A stretch of 44,459 nucleotides of DNA from Candidatus Zixiibacteriota bacterium (GCA_024231855.1 JAAEQD010000198.1:1-44459); one strand, 5' to 3'. Counted from the first letter of the stretch, positions 25,604-33,114 are shown. Translations and numbers: made by a program. Notes: a model not told the origin generated them from the sequence alone.

Positions 25604-28072
25604 ATGCCGTTAGGCTCGGAAAAAATACTGTCGGTTTATATCGAAGAGGAAATGAAAAACTCCTACATCGATTACTCGATGTCGGTTATCACCAATCGTG
25701 CTTTGCCCGATGTCCGGGATGGCATGAAACCATCCAACAGGCGTATCCTGGTGGCCATGAACGATCTCAACCTGACGCCGGGACGACCTCACCGTAAATG
25801 CGCTAAAATCGCCGGTGACACTTCAGGTAATTACCATCCCCACGGCGAGCAGGTGGTCTATCCGACCCTGGTCAGGATGGCCCAGGATTTCAATATGCGT
25901 TATATCATGGTTGATGGTCAGGGTAACTTCGGTTCGGTGGATGGCGATTCGCCGGCGGCGATGAGATACACCGAGGCCAGACTGACATCGCCGGCTGTCG
26001 AAATGATGGAGGATATCAAGAAAAACACCGTCGATTTCATGGCCAACTATGATGATACCCGTCAGGAGCCAACGGTATTGCCCGCCAAATTTCCCAGCTT
26101 GATTTGTAACGGCGCGACCGGTATCGCGGTCGGAATGGCGACCAATATCCCGACTCACAATCTCGGTGAGGCGGTCGACGCCCTAATCCACCTGATAGAC
26201 GAACCGGAAGCGTCCGTTGATGACCTTCTGAAATTCATAAAAGGCCCCGATTTCCCAACCGGCGGTATAATATTCGGTCTGGAGGGTATGCGCCAGGGCT
26301 ATCATACCGGCCGGGGACGGTTTTTTATTCGGTCAAAAGCCAATGTCGAAACCGCCAAAAGCGGCAAAGATAGTATTATCGTCTCGGAGATTCCTTTCCA
26401 GGTTAATAAATCGAACTTGCTGGAAAAAATCGCGGAGCTTGTACGCGACAAGAAACTTGTGGGTATCTCCGATTTGCGTGATGAATCGGATCGCGACGGG
26501 ATGAGGATCGTTATCGAGCTTAAGCGTGACGCTATAGCCGAGGTCGTGCTCAATCAATTATTCAAGATGACGCAGATGCAGACCTCTTTCGGCATGAATG
26601 TACTGGCATTGGTCAATGGCGAACCGAAAGTTCTTAACATAAAAGAAATGCTTCAGCATTTTATCGATCATCGTCATAACGTGATAACACGCCGCACCCA
26701 ATACGAACTCGATGAAGCCGAAAGGCGCGCTCATATCCTCGAAGGATACAAGATCGCGCTGGATAATATCGACGCGGTAATCGAATTGATTAAGAAATCC
26801 AAATCGCCCAAGGACGCCAAAGCGGGCTTGATGAAGAAATTCAAACTCTCGGAAATCCAAGCCCAGGCGATTCTCGAGATGCGCCTGCAAAGGCTAACCG
26901 GCCTCGAACGTCAAAAAATCGAGGATGAATACCGGGCGGTTATTAAGTTGATCGCCACGCTTAGAGGAATTCTCGAAAGCCGCGCCAAGCGGATGTATAT
27001 AATCAAAACCGAACTCGAAGAGATCAAGAAAAAATACGGCGATGACAGAAGAACGGTGATTATCGAGGAGGATATAACCGAGGACTTCTCGATCGAGGAT
27101 TTGATCGCCGAGGAAGATATGGTGGTGACCATATCGCATTCCGGCTATATCAAACGTATCTCGATCTCATCGTACAAAAAACAAGCCCGCGGCACTCGGG
27201 GCAAGATCGGTATGGAAACCAAGGAAGAGGACTTCGTCGAACACATGTTCGTCGCCTCGACTCATCAATATATACTGTTCTTCACCGAGCGCGGCAAATG
27301 CCATTGGCTGAAAGTGCATGAAGTTCCCCAGGGCGGCCGTCTGGCCCGAGGCAAACCGGTTGTCAACCTGATTCAGATCGACAAGAAGGATACCATTAAG
27401 GCATTCGTACCGGTGCGTGATTTCGATGACAGCGCTTATGTAGTGATGGCTTCAGAAAAAGGCCAGATCAAGAAAACCGAACTTCAGTCGTTCTCTCATC
27501 CCCGCCGGGATGGTATTATCGCCATGAACGTGCCCAAGGATGACATTGTCGTCGAGGTCGGCTTAACCGACGGTAGCTGCGATATCGTGCTGGCTACCCG
27601 TTATGGCCAGGCGATCAGGTTCCCCGAAGGCAAAGTCCGGGCGATGGGCCGGACCGCTTACGGCGTACGGGGTATCAACCTGGCCAAGGATGATTACCTG
27701 ATTGGGATGGTGGTAATCAAGCGCGAGGGTACACTTCTGACCGTAACCGAAAACGGCTACGGCAAACGCTCATCAATTGCCGATTACCGGGTAACCAACC
27801 GAGGCGGTAAGGGCATCATCAATATCAAAGCCTCCGAGCGTAACGGCCTGGTAGTAGCGGTTAAAGAGGTTGTCGATGATGACGAGTTACTGCTGATAAC
27901 CCAGAAAGGCATCATCAATCGCATCTCCATGTCCCAGGTCAGATCGATAGGCCGCAACACGCAAGGCGTGCGGATGCTGGGCCTCGATGCCAAAGACAAG
28001 CTGATAGATGTCGCCCGGATCGCCAAAGAGCGGACGAACGGAAATGGCAATGGGGACGATAAACAGGATTAG
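25604..28072 (+). CDS. gyrA: DNA gyrase subunit A
   Basis: 822 residues. GyrA cuts and rejoins DNA within the A2B2 gyrase that introduces negative supercoils. The start [20 protein letters not shown] follows an AGGAG ribosome-binding site. The active-site Tyr is Tyr122 in [10 protein letters not shown]. The residues matching the E. coli quinolone-contact positions Ser83 and Asp87 are Gln83 and Pro87, in [17 protein letters not shown]. The tower and coiled-coil regions follow ([19 protein letters not shown] at the C-gate). The C-terminal propeller starts near 500 with blades such as [14 protein letters not shown]. The GyrA-box is degenerate (QARGTRGK at 527–534, against QRRGGRG), so a topoisomerase IV A-type assignment is a small residual possibility. 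No gyrB is adjacent. Confidence 0.93.
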   Translation: MPLGSEKILSVYIEEEMKNSYIDYSMSVITNRALPDVRDGMKPSNRRILVAMNDLNLTPGRPHRKCAKIAGDTSGNYHPHGEQVVYPTLVRMAQDFNMRYIMVDGQGNFGSVDGDSPAAMRYTEARLTSPAVEMMEDIKKNTVDFMANYDDTRQEPTVLPAKFPSLICNGATGIAVGMATNIPTHNLGEAVDALIHLIDEPEASVDDLLKFIKGPDFPTGGIIFGLEGMRQGYHTGRGRFFIRSKANVETAKSGKDSIIVSEIPFQVNKSNLLEKIAELVRDKKLVGISDLRDESDRDGMRIVIELKRDAIAEVVLNQLFKMTQMQTSFGMNVLALVNGEPKVLNIKEMLQHFIDHRHNVITRRTQYELDEAERRAHILEGYKIALDNIDAVIELIKKSKSPKDAKAGLMKKFKLSEIQAQAILEMRLQRLTGLERQKIEDEYRAVIKLIATLRGILESRAKRMYIIKTELEEIKKKYGDDRRTVIIEEDITEDFSIEDLIAEEDMVVTISHSGYIKRISISSYKKQARGTRGKIGMETKEEDFVEHMFVASTHQYILFFTERGKCHWLKVHEVPQGGRLARGKPVVNLIQIDKKDTIKAFVPVRDFDDSAYVVMASEKGQIKKTELQSFSHPRRDGIIAMNVPKDDIVVEVGLTDGSCDIVLATRYGQAIRFPEGKVRAMGRTAYGVRGINLAKDDYLIGMVVIKREGTLLTVTENGYGKRSSIADYRVTNRGGKGIINIKASERNGLVVAVKEVVDDDELLLITQKGIINRISMSQVRSIGRNTQGVRMLGLDAKDKLIDVARIAKERTNGNGNGDDKQD

Positions 28073-28083
28073 CTTAGCGTTAT

Positions 28084-28223
28084 CTCTGGTTCCCAAACTC
28101 TGTTTGGGAACCGGCTTAAGATAAAAACTCTGTTTTGTCTTTTTACAGGCTACATTATTCAATTCTAACCGAAACAGAGTTTCTAGTGCAATTGCGTTCC
28201 CAAATGGAATTTGGGAACGAGAG
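28084..28223. repeat. MITE-like palindromic element with nested inverted repeats
   Basis: The ends match as inverted repeats: CTCTGGTTCCCAAA at the left against the complement of TTTGGGAACGAGAG at the right, with one mismatch. Each end is itself a hairpin: 28088–28098 with 28102–28112, and 28195–28205 with 28209–28219, both perfect 11-bp stems with 3-nt loops. Inside, AAACTCTGTTT (28125–28135) pairs with AAACAGAGTTT (28172–28182), and the same 11-mer recurs at 28095–28105. It carries no coding sequence. It separates gyrA from the AT-rich fusion gene and may be a small non-autonomous mobile element. Confidence 0.65.
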
Positions 28224-28268
28224 GGTAATCATCCTTTGGAATTGTAACACTTTAGGGAGCTACATAAA

Positions 28269-29495
28269 ATGAGTAAGAAATGCTTCGTGGTTATGAGCTT
28301 TAAAGCTGAATACGGGAGTGTATATCATCAAGCAATAAAACCTGCCGTCACAAATTGTGGTTACTTTTGTTTTAGAGCTGATGATGATCCTGGTCCTTCA
28401 AACATACCTGCACAAATAATAAAAGCTATAATTTCCGCCGATATTGTTATTGCTGATCTTTCCGAACTAAGCCCAAATGTCTATTATGAACTTGGAATTA
28501 GCCATTGCATTGGTAACAAAACGATAGCTATCACATCAAATCTCAAAAACCTACCATTTGATATAAGTGTTTTTCGTGTAACTGAGTATGAAATTAATAA
28601 AAATGGTTTAGATCATCTTGCTCTCAGTCTTGAACGGGCAATTAAGGCATATGAATCTTCAGATTCAAATGAACCCAACAATCTCGCACAAGAAGCTGGG
28701 CGCGATTATTTTGATCATAGAAAAAAAATCGAAAAAAAACTCACTGATATTGACAATGAACGTTCTCGAATTTTGGATTTTACAGAATATAACAAATTGA
28801 ATGGAAAACTCCAAGATAATAGCAGAGTAGCAGATAAAATAGTTGCTGAAGTCTCTCGTTGCTTACCACAAGTTGGTGAACCTCTACTCATCTGCATTAC
28901 AGGTTCAGGAGCCATTGGAAAATCAACTTTCTCAAAATTATTGGCAGAAAGAATCCGCCTACTACATGAAGATAAGATTTCTGTAGATATTCTACCTACG
29001 GACAGTTATCAGTTATCGCGTGGTGAACGAATACATAGAAATTTGATTGGATTCGATCCAAAATCACACGAACTAGCAAAATTGATTAAGGATATCGAAT
29101 CGTTATTGAATGGGAAAGAGATAACAGTTGCGCCATATGATCATCGAACAGGAAAACATGGAATCCAAAAACAAATTATTCCTAGCGACATCATTATCTT
29201 AGAAGGTGTTTATTCATTTTTCCCACCAATTAGCCCATTAAGCCGGGGATTCAAGTATTATATTTATGCTCCAAAACATAAAGCAAAAGAATTGAAGTTT
29301 ATCGCTGATTTTAAAGAGAGAGGTTATGATATTCAAAAAGCGTTTGCGCATGCAGAGGATGAATATAATGCTTATGAAACTCACATCTTGCCATTTTTAC
29401 GCATAGCCGATTTCGTAATTTCAGTAAATCAATATTGGAAATATAATGACCCTTCACCACAGAGACGTTTGCCTAATCCGTTTATCCACCAGTAG
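28269..29495 (+). CDS. Fusion of a nucleoside-deoxyribosyltransferase/TIR-like domain with a uridine-kinase/PRK-like P-loop kinase
   Basis: 408 residues, no signal peptide or membrane segment. Residues 1–130 form a Rossmann-like domain (KKCFVVMSFKAEYG, FRADDDPGPSNIPAQII, ADIVIADLSELSPNVYYELG, then ISHCIGNKTIAIT). This is the pattern of stand-alone nucleoside 2-deoxyribosyltransferase-like/TIR-like proteins, and Glu74 in YYELG lines up with the catalytic Glu of that fold. A charged, probably coiled linker covers ~140–200. Residues ~203–408 are a PRK/uridine-kinase-type P-loop domain: Walker A GSGAIGKST (212–220), PTDSYQLSRGER (Asp245), GFDPKSHEL, VAPYDHRTGKHG, SDIIILEGVYSF. The ribosome-binding site AGGGAG precedes the ATG. 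The gene is markedly AT-rich, flanked by repeat elements, and its stop codon lies inside one. A nucleotide-directed conflict or salvage role is inference. Confidence 0.75.
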   Translation: MSKKCFVVMSFKAEYGSVYHQAIKPAVTNCGYFCFRADDDPGPSNIPAQIIKAIISADIVIADLSELSPNVYYELGISHCIGNKTIAITSNLKNLPFDISVFRVTEYEINKNGLDHLALSLERAIKAYESSDSNEPNNLAQEAGRDYFDHRKKIEKKLTDIDNERSRILDFTEYNKLNGKLQDNSRVADKIVAEVSRCLPQVGEPLLICITGSGAIGKSTFSKLLAERIRLLHEDKISVDILPTDSYQLSRGERIHRNLIGFDPKSHELAKLIKDIESLLNGKEITVAPYDHRTGKHGIQKQIIPSDIIILEGVYSFFPPISPLSRGFKYYIYAPKHKAKELKFIADFKERGYDIQKAFAHAEDEYNAYETHILPFLRIADFVISVNQYWKYNDPSPQRRLPNPFIHQ

Positions 29496-29612
29496 AAAGG
29501 GTAAACCTCAAATGCAGTAACCTGTTAAACATTACTCACCCCACTGGTGAGGTATCCCAGGCCCCATCCCCTGACAGCCCAAATGGACTATCACTACAAA
29601 TAGTATCATCGG
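29485..29612. repeat. Dispersed palindromic element, copy A
   Basis: Begins TCCACCAGTAGAAAGGGTAA inside the 3' end of the preceding gene and ends with the ATTACTCACC-CCACT-GGTGAGGTAT hairpin (arms 29535–29540 and 29546–29551). A tail follows: CCCCTGACAGC, then CTATCACTACAAATA. The same order of blocks recurs at 32940–33066, and the first part at 31493–31572 and 33081–33113. Non-coding apart from the overlap with the gene's last codons. Confidence 0.6.
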
Positions 29613-29665
29613 ATATATCGAGCTTGCTCCAATACATAAATCACCCAGGGCGCGATCTTCGCTTC
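29606..29665 (-). pseudogene. Relic of a methyltransferase C-terminus (copy 1)
   Basis: Read on the minus strand, this short stretch encodes EAKIAPWVIYVLEQARYIR and a TGA stop. It matches the C-terminus of the intact methyltransferase at 32194–32922 (ETTIAPWVIYVLEQSG). Homology is lost just upstream at a palindromic repeat (29671–29702). It is a remnant only about 45–60 bp long. Confidence 0.55.
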
Positions 29666-29670
29666 GTGTA

Positions 29671-29702
29671 GGAGTAGGTCAGGAGCCCTGTGCTCCTGAC
29701 GA
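29671..29702. repeat. Short palindromic repeat (GTCAGGAGC hairpin), copy 1
   Basis: GTCAGGAGC (29678–29686), a 5-nt loop and GCTCCTGAC (29692–29700) form a perfect 9-bp stem, preceded by GGAGTAG. Diverged copies with the same flanking words lie at about 31166–31211 and 32154–32190. All three adjoin methyltransferase copies. Confidence 0.55.
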
Positions 29703-29776
29703 AGGGAGTGGTTTCGGGGGGTTTTCTCTCTCATCGCGAAGCGCCGTTTCGTAATACAAGTAATGACGAAAGTAAC

Positions 29777-30970
29777 TTAATCGTACATTTTCAATATTTT
29801 AGCTTGTTTAATTATTCGTTTATTACCCAGTGCGCCGAAGGTAAGGCATAGCGAAAATGAATTACCTGAAAGATCCGTACCGCCTTTATTATTATAATTA
29901 ATAATATTATAGCGTAATTTCATGCCCAGATAATAATCACGAGTTTTATTGCAGAATATTCTGGTATTTATACCAAAATTAAAACTAAACGCGCCTATCG
30001 ATTTGCCATCCTTGCCATCCTTGTCATCCTTGGTGTTTATTGTATTAAGAATATCATAGGCGATTCCGGTAAAGCTCTCAAATTCAAATCGGTTGAAATG
30101 AAACACCTCGCGAGTAATATCTGCCCCTAGCATTAAACCGAAGAAAGAATCGGTTTCCGCCAGAGTGTCGTGCATTTCAACAAAGTATTTATTTTCCGAT
30201 TTTAATGTTCGCATCAAACAGGTTAAATCCGTACCCCAGGATTTATTGCGAAGACCATAAGATCCGCCCAGTTCCAGTTTTTCGCCAAACAATTGGCTAT
30301 TACCTTGTAGGACCCACACGCCCGATTGTATCTGCCAATGACCTCGCCAGCTTCTTAACTCGGCTTTAAGATAATCCACCCTTCTGTCAAACCTATTCTG
30401 GATACAGTATCCGGTAAAATCGTTGAGGTGCAGTCGATCAATAGGATAATCCAGATCGCCATCATAGTATCTGCATACCAGATGCTGGATTGTTGAGGAA
30501 TCCGTTCGCGAAGCGAGATTGGAAGCCAGGCTTGTTAAGAAATCATAATAATGCGAATCATTGGTAAACCGGCCTAAACCATCAATCCTCCAACCCCCAT
30601 AGGAAGACATAAAGCGGTCCATATATGGGCCATATGGCGGTACCCGCAGCATCTGATCGATAACCACGGAATCGCACCAATCTTCCGGAAAATCACCGCT
30701 ATCAATCATTAGCAGGTTTTCCAAGACACTGAATGGACTGTCGGAGCAATGCCCATCTATATAGTCGATGATCATATTTATTGAATCGAGTTTGTTGTCA
30801 TTATAATAATCGGGAATTAAAATCTTGGCGTTTGAGATGAAGTCCGCGCACTCATTCACCCGATATTTAGTTAGTAGCTGATACATCGGATCATCATTCA
30901 ACCCTGTATCATCCTGCCCGACGGCAATCGAAAAGCAGAATATCATCAGGATTAATCCTCGTTTAAGCAT
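29777..30970 (-). CDS. Secreted protein of unknown function with a beta-rich, possibly outer-membrane C-terminal half
   Basis: About 397 residues from the ATG at 30970; an adjacent ATG lies at 30973, and a weak GGGG precedes both. A signal peptide (MLKRGLILMIFCFSIAVGQ) is evident. The N-terminal half of the mature protein is mixed helical and charged (YQLLTKYRVNECADFISNAK). The C-terminal ~200 residues alternate polar and hydrophobic residues with many aromatics (WQIQSGVWVLQGNSQLFG, YYLGMKLRYNIINYNNK, SFSLCLTFGAL), as in beta-barrel proteins. A Lys/Asp/Gly run (KDDKDGKDGKS) is encoded by three 9-bp DNA repeats (30005–30031) and probably lies in a loop. I do not recognise the family. It lies between repeat elements in the accessory island. 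Confidence 0.65.
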   Translation of the reverse strand: MLKRGLILMIFCFSIAVGQDDTGLNDDPMYQLLTKYRVNECADFISNAKILIPDYYNDNKLDSINMIIDYIDGHCSDSPFSVLENLLMIDSGDFPEDWCDSVVIDQMLRVPPYGPYMDRFMSSYGGWRIDGLGRFTNDSHYYDFLTSLASNLASRTDSSTIQHLVCRYYDGDLDYPIDRLHLNDFTGYCIQNRFDRRVDYLKAELRSWRGHWQIQSGVWVLQGNSQLFGEKLELGGSYGLRNKSWGTDLTCLMRTLKSENKYFVEMHDTLAETDSFFGLMLGADITREVFHFNRFEFESFTGIAYDILNTINTKDDKDGKDGKSIGAFSFNFGINTRIFCNKTRDYYLGMKLRYNIINYNNKGGTDLSGNSFSLCLTFGALGNKRIIKQAKILKMYD

Positions 30971-31165
30971 CATTACCCCGTTTACAAAAGATTGCTTGAA
31001 ATTAGTGGCATAATAATTTCCGGCTAAAATTACTCGCTTGTATAATATACATCCGCAGAGACCCAATATTCCCGTAAAAACGATACTTATATATTATTTA
31101 TGTCATATTCAGAAGATTTACAAACTAAGGCTCCCGGGCTTGTAATGCGAAATGGCAGGTTGCGT

Positions 31166-31211
31166 AGGACAGGTCTCATGACTCTGCGAGAACCTAGCGC
31201 TCCTGACGAGG
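31166..31211. repeat. Short palindromic repeat, diverged copy 2
   Basis: GTAGGACAGGTCTC at the left and CGCTCCTGACGAGGC at the right match the outer words of the hairpin at 29671–29702, with a changed centre. It directly abuts the 3' end of the truncated methyltransferase, as does the third copy at 32154–32190. Confidence 0.4.
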
Positions 31212-31218
31212 CGGCAGC

Positions 31219-31492
31219 TTACTTCACCCTCTCCAAAAAATAAATCACCCACGGCGCGATTTTCGTTTCGTTAATCCAGTCGTAGGGTTCGTCCTCTTTG
31301 CCCAGAGGTTCATATTTGGCTATTACCCGCAGGCCGGCTTCGGCATTGACATCCTGATATGATTCATAGGTCCAGATAATATCTTCCACCGGGCGTTTGT
31401 CTTCGACATCTTTCATGATTATCTTTACGACATCCCCGGATTTAGCCTGCTTGTTCTCAGGGAAATCCTTGGTGGTAAACGAAGCCCACTCA
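31219..31492 (-). pseudogene. Truncated methyltransferase pseudogene (copy 2)
   Basis: The minus-strand frame from 31492 down to the TAA at 31219 encodes NEWASFTTKDFPENKQAKSG, then VVKIIMKDVEDKRPVEDIIW and on to TKIAPWVIYFLERVK. This is nearly the same as the last ~90 residues of the intact gene at 32194–32922. The SAM-binding N-terminal half is absent. Similarity to the intact copy stops exactly at 31493, where the palindromic element (copy B) begins, so the element marks the break. An ATG at 31416 could start a 65-residue peptide, but this would have no SAM site. Probably a non-functional remnant. Confidence 0.75.
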
Positions 31493-31572
31493 TTGGTATC
31501 CCACCGGTAGGGTGGGTAAATTCCGGCAAAAGTAGCCTATTAAATTTACTCACCCTACTGGTGAGGTACCAA
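31493..31572. repeat. Dispersed palindromic element, copy B
   Basis: Left arm TTGGTATCCCACCGGTAGGG (from 31493), continuing TGGGTAAATT. The right arm (AAATTTACTCACC, CTACT, GGTGAGGTACCAA, to about 31573) is its imperfect reverse complement over about 30 bp. Copy A (29485–29612) aligns block for block, including the GTAGCC/GTAACC centre. It truncates a methyltransferase gene. Confidence 0.65.
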
Positions 31573-31621
31573 TTTTTGCCGCCTCTCATGCATTCATTGG
31601 GTAGGCCTTCAAGATAAAGAA

Positions 31622-31637
31622 TTAACCAATCGGTTAA
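31622..31637. promoter_or_regulatory. Possible repressor operator (perfect TTAACC–GGTTAA dyad)
   Basis: TTAACC (31622–31627), 4-nt spacer AATC, GGTTAA (31632–31637). ACC-N4-GGT dyads of this kind are typical operators of TetR-family repressors. It lies just upstream of the -35 box of the lipoprotein gene at 31865. No TetR gene is in the window, so this is suggestive only. Confidence 0.3.
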
Positions 31638-31673
31638 TATATTGATGATTACCGGTTTTTAACTAAAAATATC

Positions 31674-31703
31674 TTGACGTAAACGATCCATATAATCTAT
31701 GTA
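31674..31703 (+). promoter_or_regulatory. Predicted promoter of the small lipoprotein gene
   Basis: TTGACG (31674–31679) is followed, after an 18-bp spacer, by TATGTA (31698–31703). A leader of about 155 nt, very AT-rich, would separate it from the ATG at 31865. Confidence 0.4.
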
Positions 31704-31864
31704 TAGAATTGATATTGATAATCGTTTGTAAAAATAATGGGGTAAAATTGCAATAAATATATCTATAGCTATTTATTGTGTATATGAAAGGGGCAAATTA
31801 TCGAATATAACCATTTCTAAAATGTGATTTTAACTATAAGGAAAAATAGATTAGGAGAAAACCA

Positions 31865-32149
31865 ATGAACAGAAGTTCAAGCTTAACAAAACTTATCGCT
31901 TTAAGCGTCTTTGTAATGGTGATTATTTCATCATGCGTGATATCAAAGCCCAAAGGGGTTGTACCGGAACCTAAGGCCAAAAATCCTCAAATTACTGTGC
32001 CGGTCCAATCAGGTCCCGTAACGAATTCCACCAGGTATAAAATGCTTGTTTTTTGTGATGGAGAAGTCGTGGGCTCCGTGATGCCGGGTGAAACCAAGAC
32101 ATTTGATATGTCTGGCTGCGAAACAATGGGTTATGTTTTAGTTAATTAG
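31865..32149 (+). CDS. Small predicted lipoprotein of unknown function
   Basis: 94 residues. A hydrophobic signal with lipobox ISSC (Cys24) indicates an outer- or inner-membrane lipoprotein. The mature part starts with a Lys/Pro-rich linker (SKPKGVVPEPKAKNP) and ends in a compact ~40-residue domain (YKMLVFCDGEVVGSVMPGET, KTFDMSGCETMGYVLVN) with two Cys that could form a disulphide. The ATG follows AGGAG at good spacing, so expression is likely. A predicted promoter and a repressor-type dyad lie upstream. I do not recognise the family. Confidence 0.7.
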   Translation: MNRSSSLTKLIALSVFVMVIISSCVISKPKGVVPEPKAKNPQITVPVQSGPVTNSTRYKMLVFCDGEVVGSVMPGETKTFDMSGCETMGYVLVN

Positions 32150-32153
32150 TATC

Positions 32154-32190
32154 GAGTAGGTCAGTGAGCCGTGGCTTTTGACCGAGGCAA
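32154..32190. repeat. Short palindromic repeat, diverged copy 3
   Basis: GTAGGTCAGTGAGCC and GGCTTTTGACCGAGGC form an imperfect stem (GTCA…AGCC with GGCT…TGAC). It abuts the 3' end of the intact methyltransferase gene, the same arrangement as at 31166–31219. Confidence 0.4.
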
Positions 32191-32193
32191 GGT

Positions 32194-32922
32194 TTACCCC
32201 GACTGCTCAAGCACATATATCACCCACGGCGCGATTGTCGTTTCGTTTAGCCAGTCGTAGGATTCATCCTCTTTGCCAAGCGGTTCGTATTTGGCGAGTA
32301 TTTGCAGGCCGACTTCGGCGTAGATATCCTGATATGATTCATGGCTCCAGATAATATCCTCCACCGGGCGTTTGTCTTCGACATCTTTCATGATTATCTT
32401 GACGATATCGCCGGATTTGGCTTGCTTGTTCTCGGGGAAATCCTTCGTTGTAAACGATGCCCATTCATGTTTGTATATCTCCGGTGATGAGACCAGGCTG
32501 ACGATTCGGCCATCGCTTTTTATTAGCCTTGCCAGTTCTCTGAATATCTTAACTTTCTTCTCAAACGTGGGGATATTATCGAATGTGAAAACCGAAAGCG
32601 CCAGATCGTACGTATTGCTTTGCTCACGGCTGAGATCGCCATCATCGACGAGATGATACTGCCCTTCGGGGTCGATCTCCCCTGCCTTGCTCAGCATATC
32701 CTCGGAAATATCAACGCCAATGCCATCGAAGCCTAGCTTTCGCAGAAACCTGGTCGACCGCCCGGTGCCGCAGCCGAAATCTATCGCTTTCTTGCCTTTA
32801 GCATGTTCGGTGATTATTTCAGGCAGATCCCGGTAAGCCAGATAATAGGTGCCGGGGAATTCCAGCCCGGCGTAGGCTTCCGCCCGTTTGGAGTCTTCGT
32901 ATGTGTTGAAGTCGTCGGTCAT
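32194..32922 (-). CDS. Class I SAM-dependent methyltransferase
   Basis: 242 residues. SAM-binding motif I is DFGCGTGRSTRFLR (about residues 46–59), followed by the acidic strand end GVDISEDML, then YHLVDDGDL and YDLALSVFTFDNIP, as in methyltransferase-11/25-type domains. The C-terminal ~90 residues (EWASFTTKDFPENKQAKSGD to APWVIYVLEQSG) are probably the substrate-binding part. The target cannot be read from sequence; small-molecule methylation is the usual case. This is the only complete copy; two decayed copies lie 1 and 2.6 kb away. A palindromic element (copy C) begins 18 bp upstream of the ATG. The ribosome-binding site is weak. Confidence 0.85.
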   Translation of the reverse strand: MTDDFNTYEDSKRAEAYAGLEFPGTYYLAYRDLPEIITEHAKGKKAIDFGCGTGRSTRFLRKLGFDGIGVDISEDMLSKAGEIDPEGQYHLVDDGDLSREQSNTYDLALSVFTFDNIPTFEKKVKIFRELARLIKSDGRIVSLVSSPEIYKHEWASFTTKDFPENKQAKSGDIVKIIMKDVEDKRPVEDIIWSHESYQDIYAEVGLQILAKYEPLGKEDESYDWLNETTIAPWVIYVLEQSG

Positions 32923-32939
32923 CTATTATCCATATTGAA

Positions 32940-33066
32940 TTGGTGCCCCATCCGCTTGCGGTGGGAAATTTTAAATTATCGTAGCCCAGTCAATATTACT
33001 CTCTCTACTAGGGAGTTACCCCCTGCCCTTCCCCTGACAGCGCAGTGCGCTATCACTACAAATAAC
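32940..33066. repeat. Dispersed palindromic element, copy C
   Basis: Diverged copy: TTGGTGCCCCATCCGC, GGTGGGAAATT, GTAGCCCAGTCAATATTACTC, TACTAGGGAGTTACC, then the tail CCCCTGACAGC and CTATCACTACAAATA also seen in copy A. It lies just upstream of the intact methyltransferase gene. Confidence 0.5.
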
Positions 33067-33080
33067 ACCTCGTCATCACG

Positions 33081-33113
33081 TAAACTCTACTCACCTTACT
33101 GGTGAGGTACCAA
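33081..33113. repeat. Dispersed palindromic element, copy D (right arm only)
   Basis: TAAACTCTACTCACC, TTACT, GGTGAGGTACCAA is the right-arm hairpin of the family. It ends 1 bp from the stop codon of the minus-strand gene 33115–33498, so it could act as that gene's 3' end. Confidence 0.5.
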
Positions 33114-33114
33114 G

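Noticed and set aside
28084..33113. CRISPR array
   Set aside because: The repeats here are palindromic elements at irregular distances, not equal repeats with equal-length spacers, and no cas genes are present.
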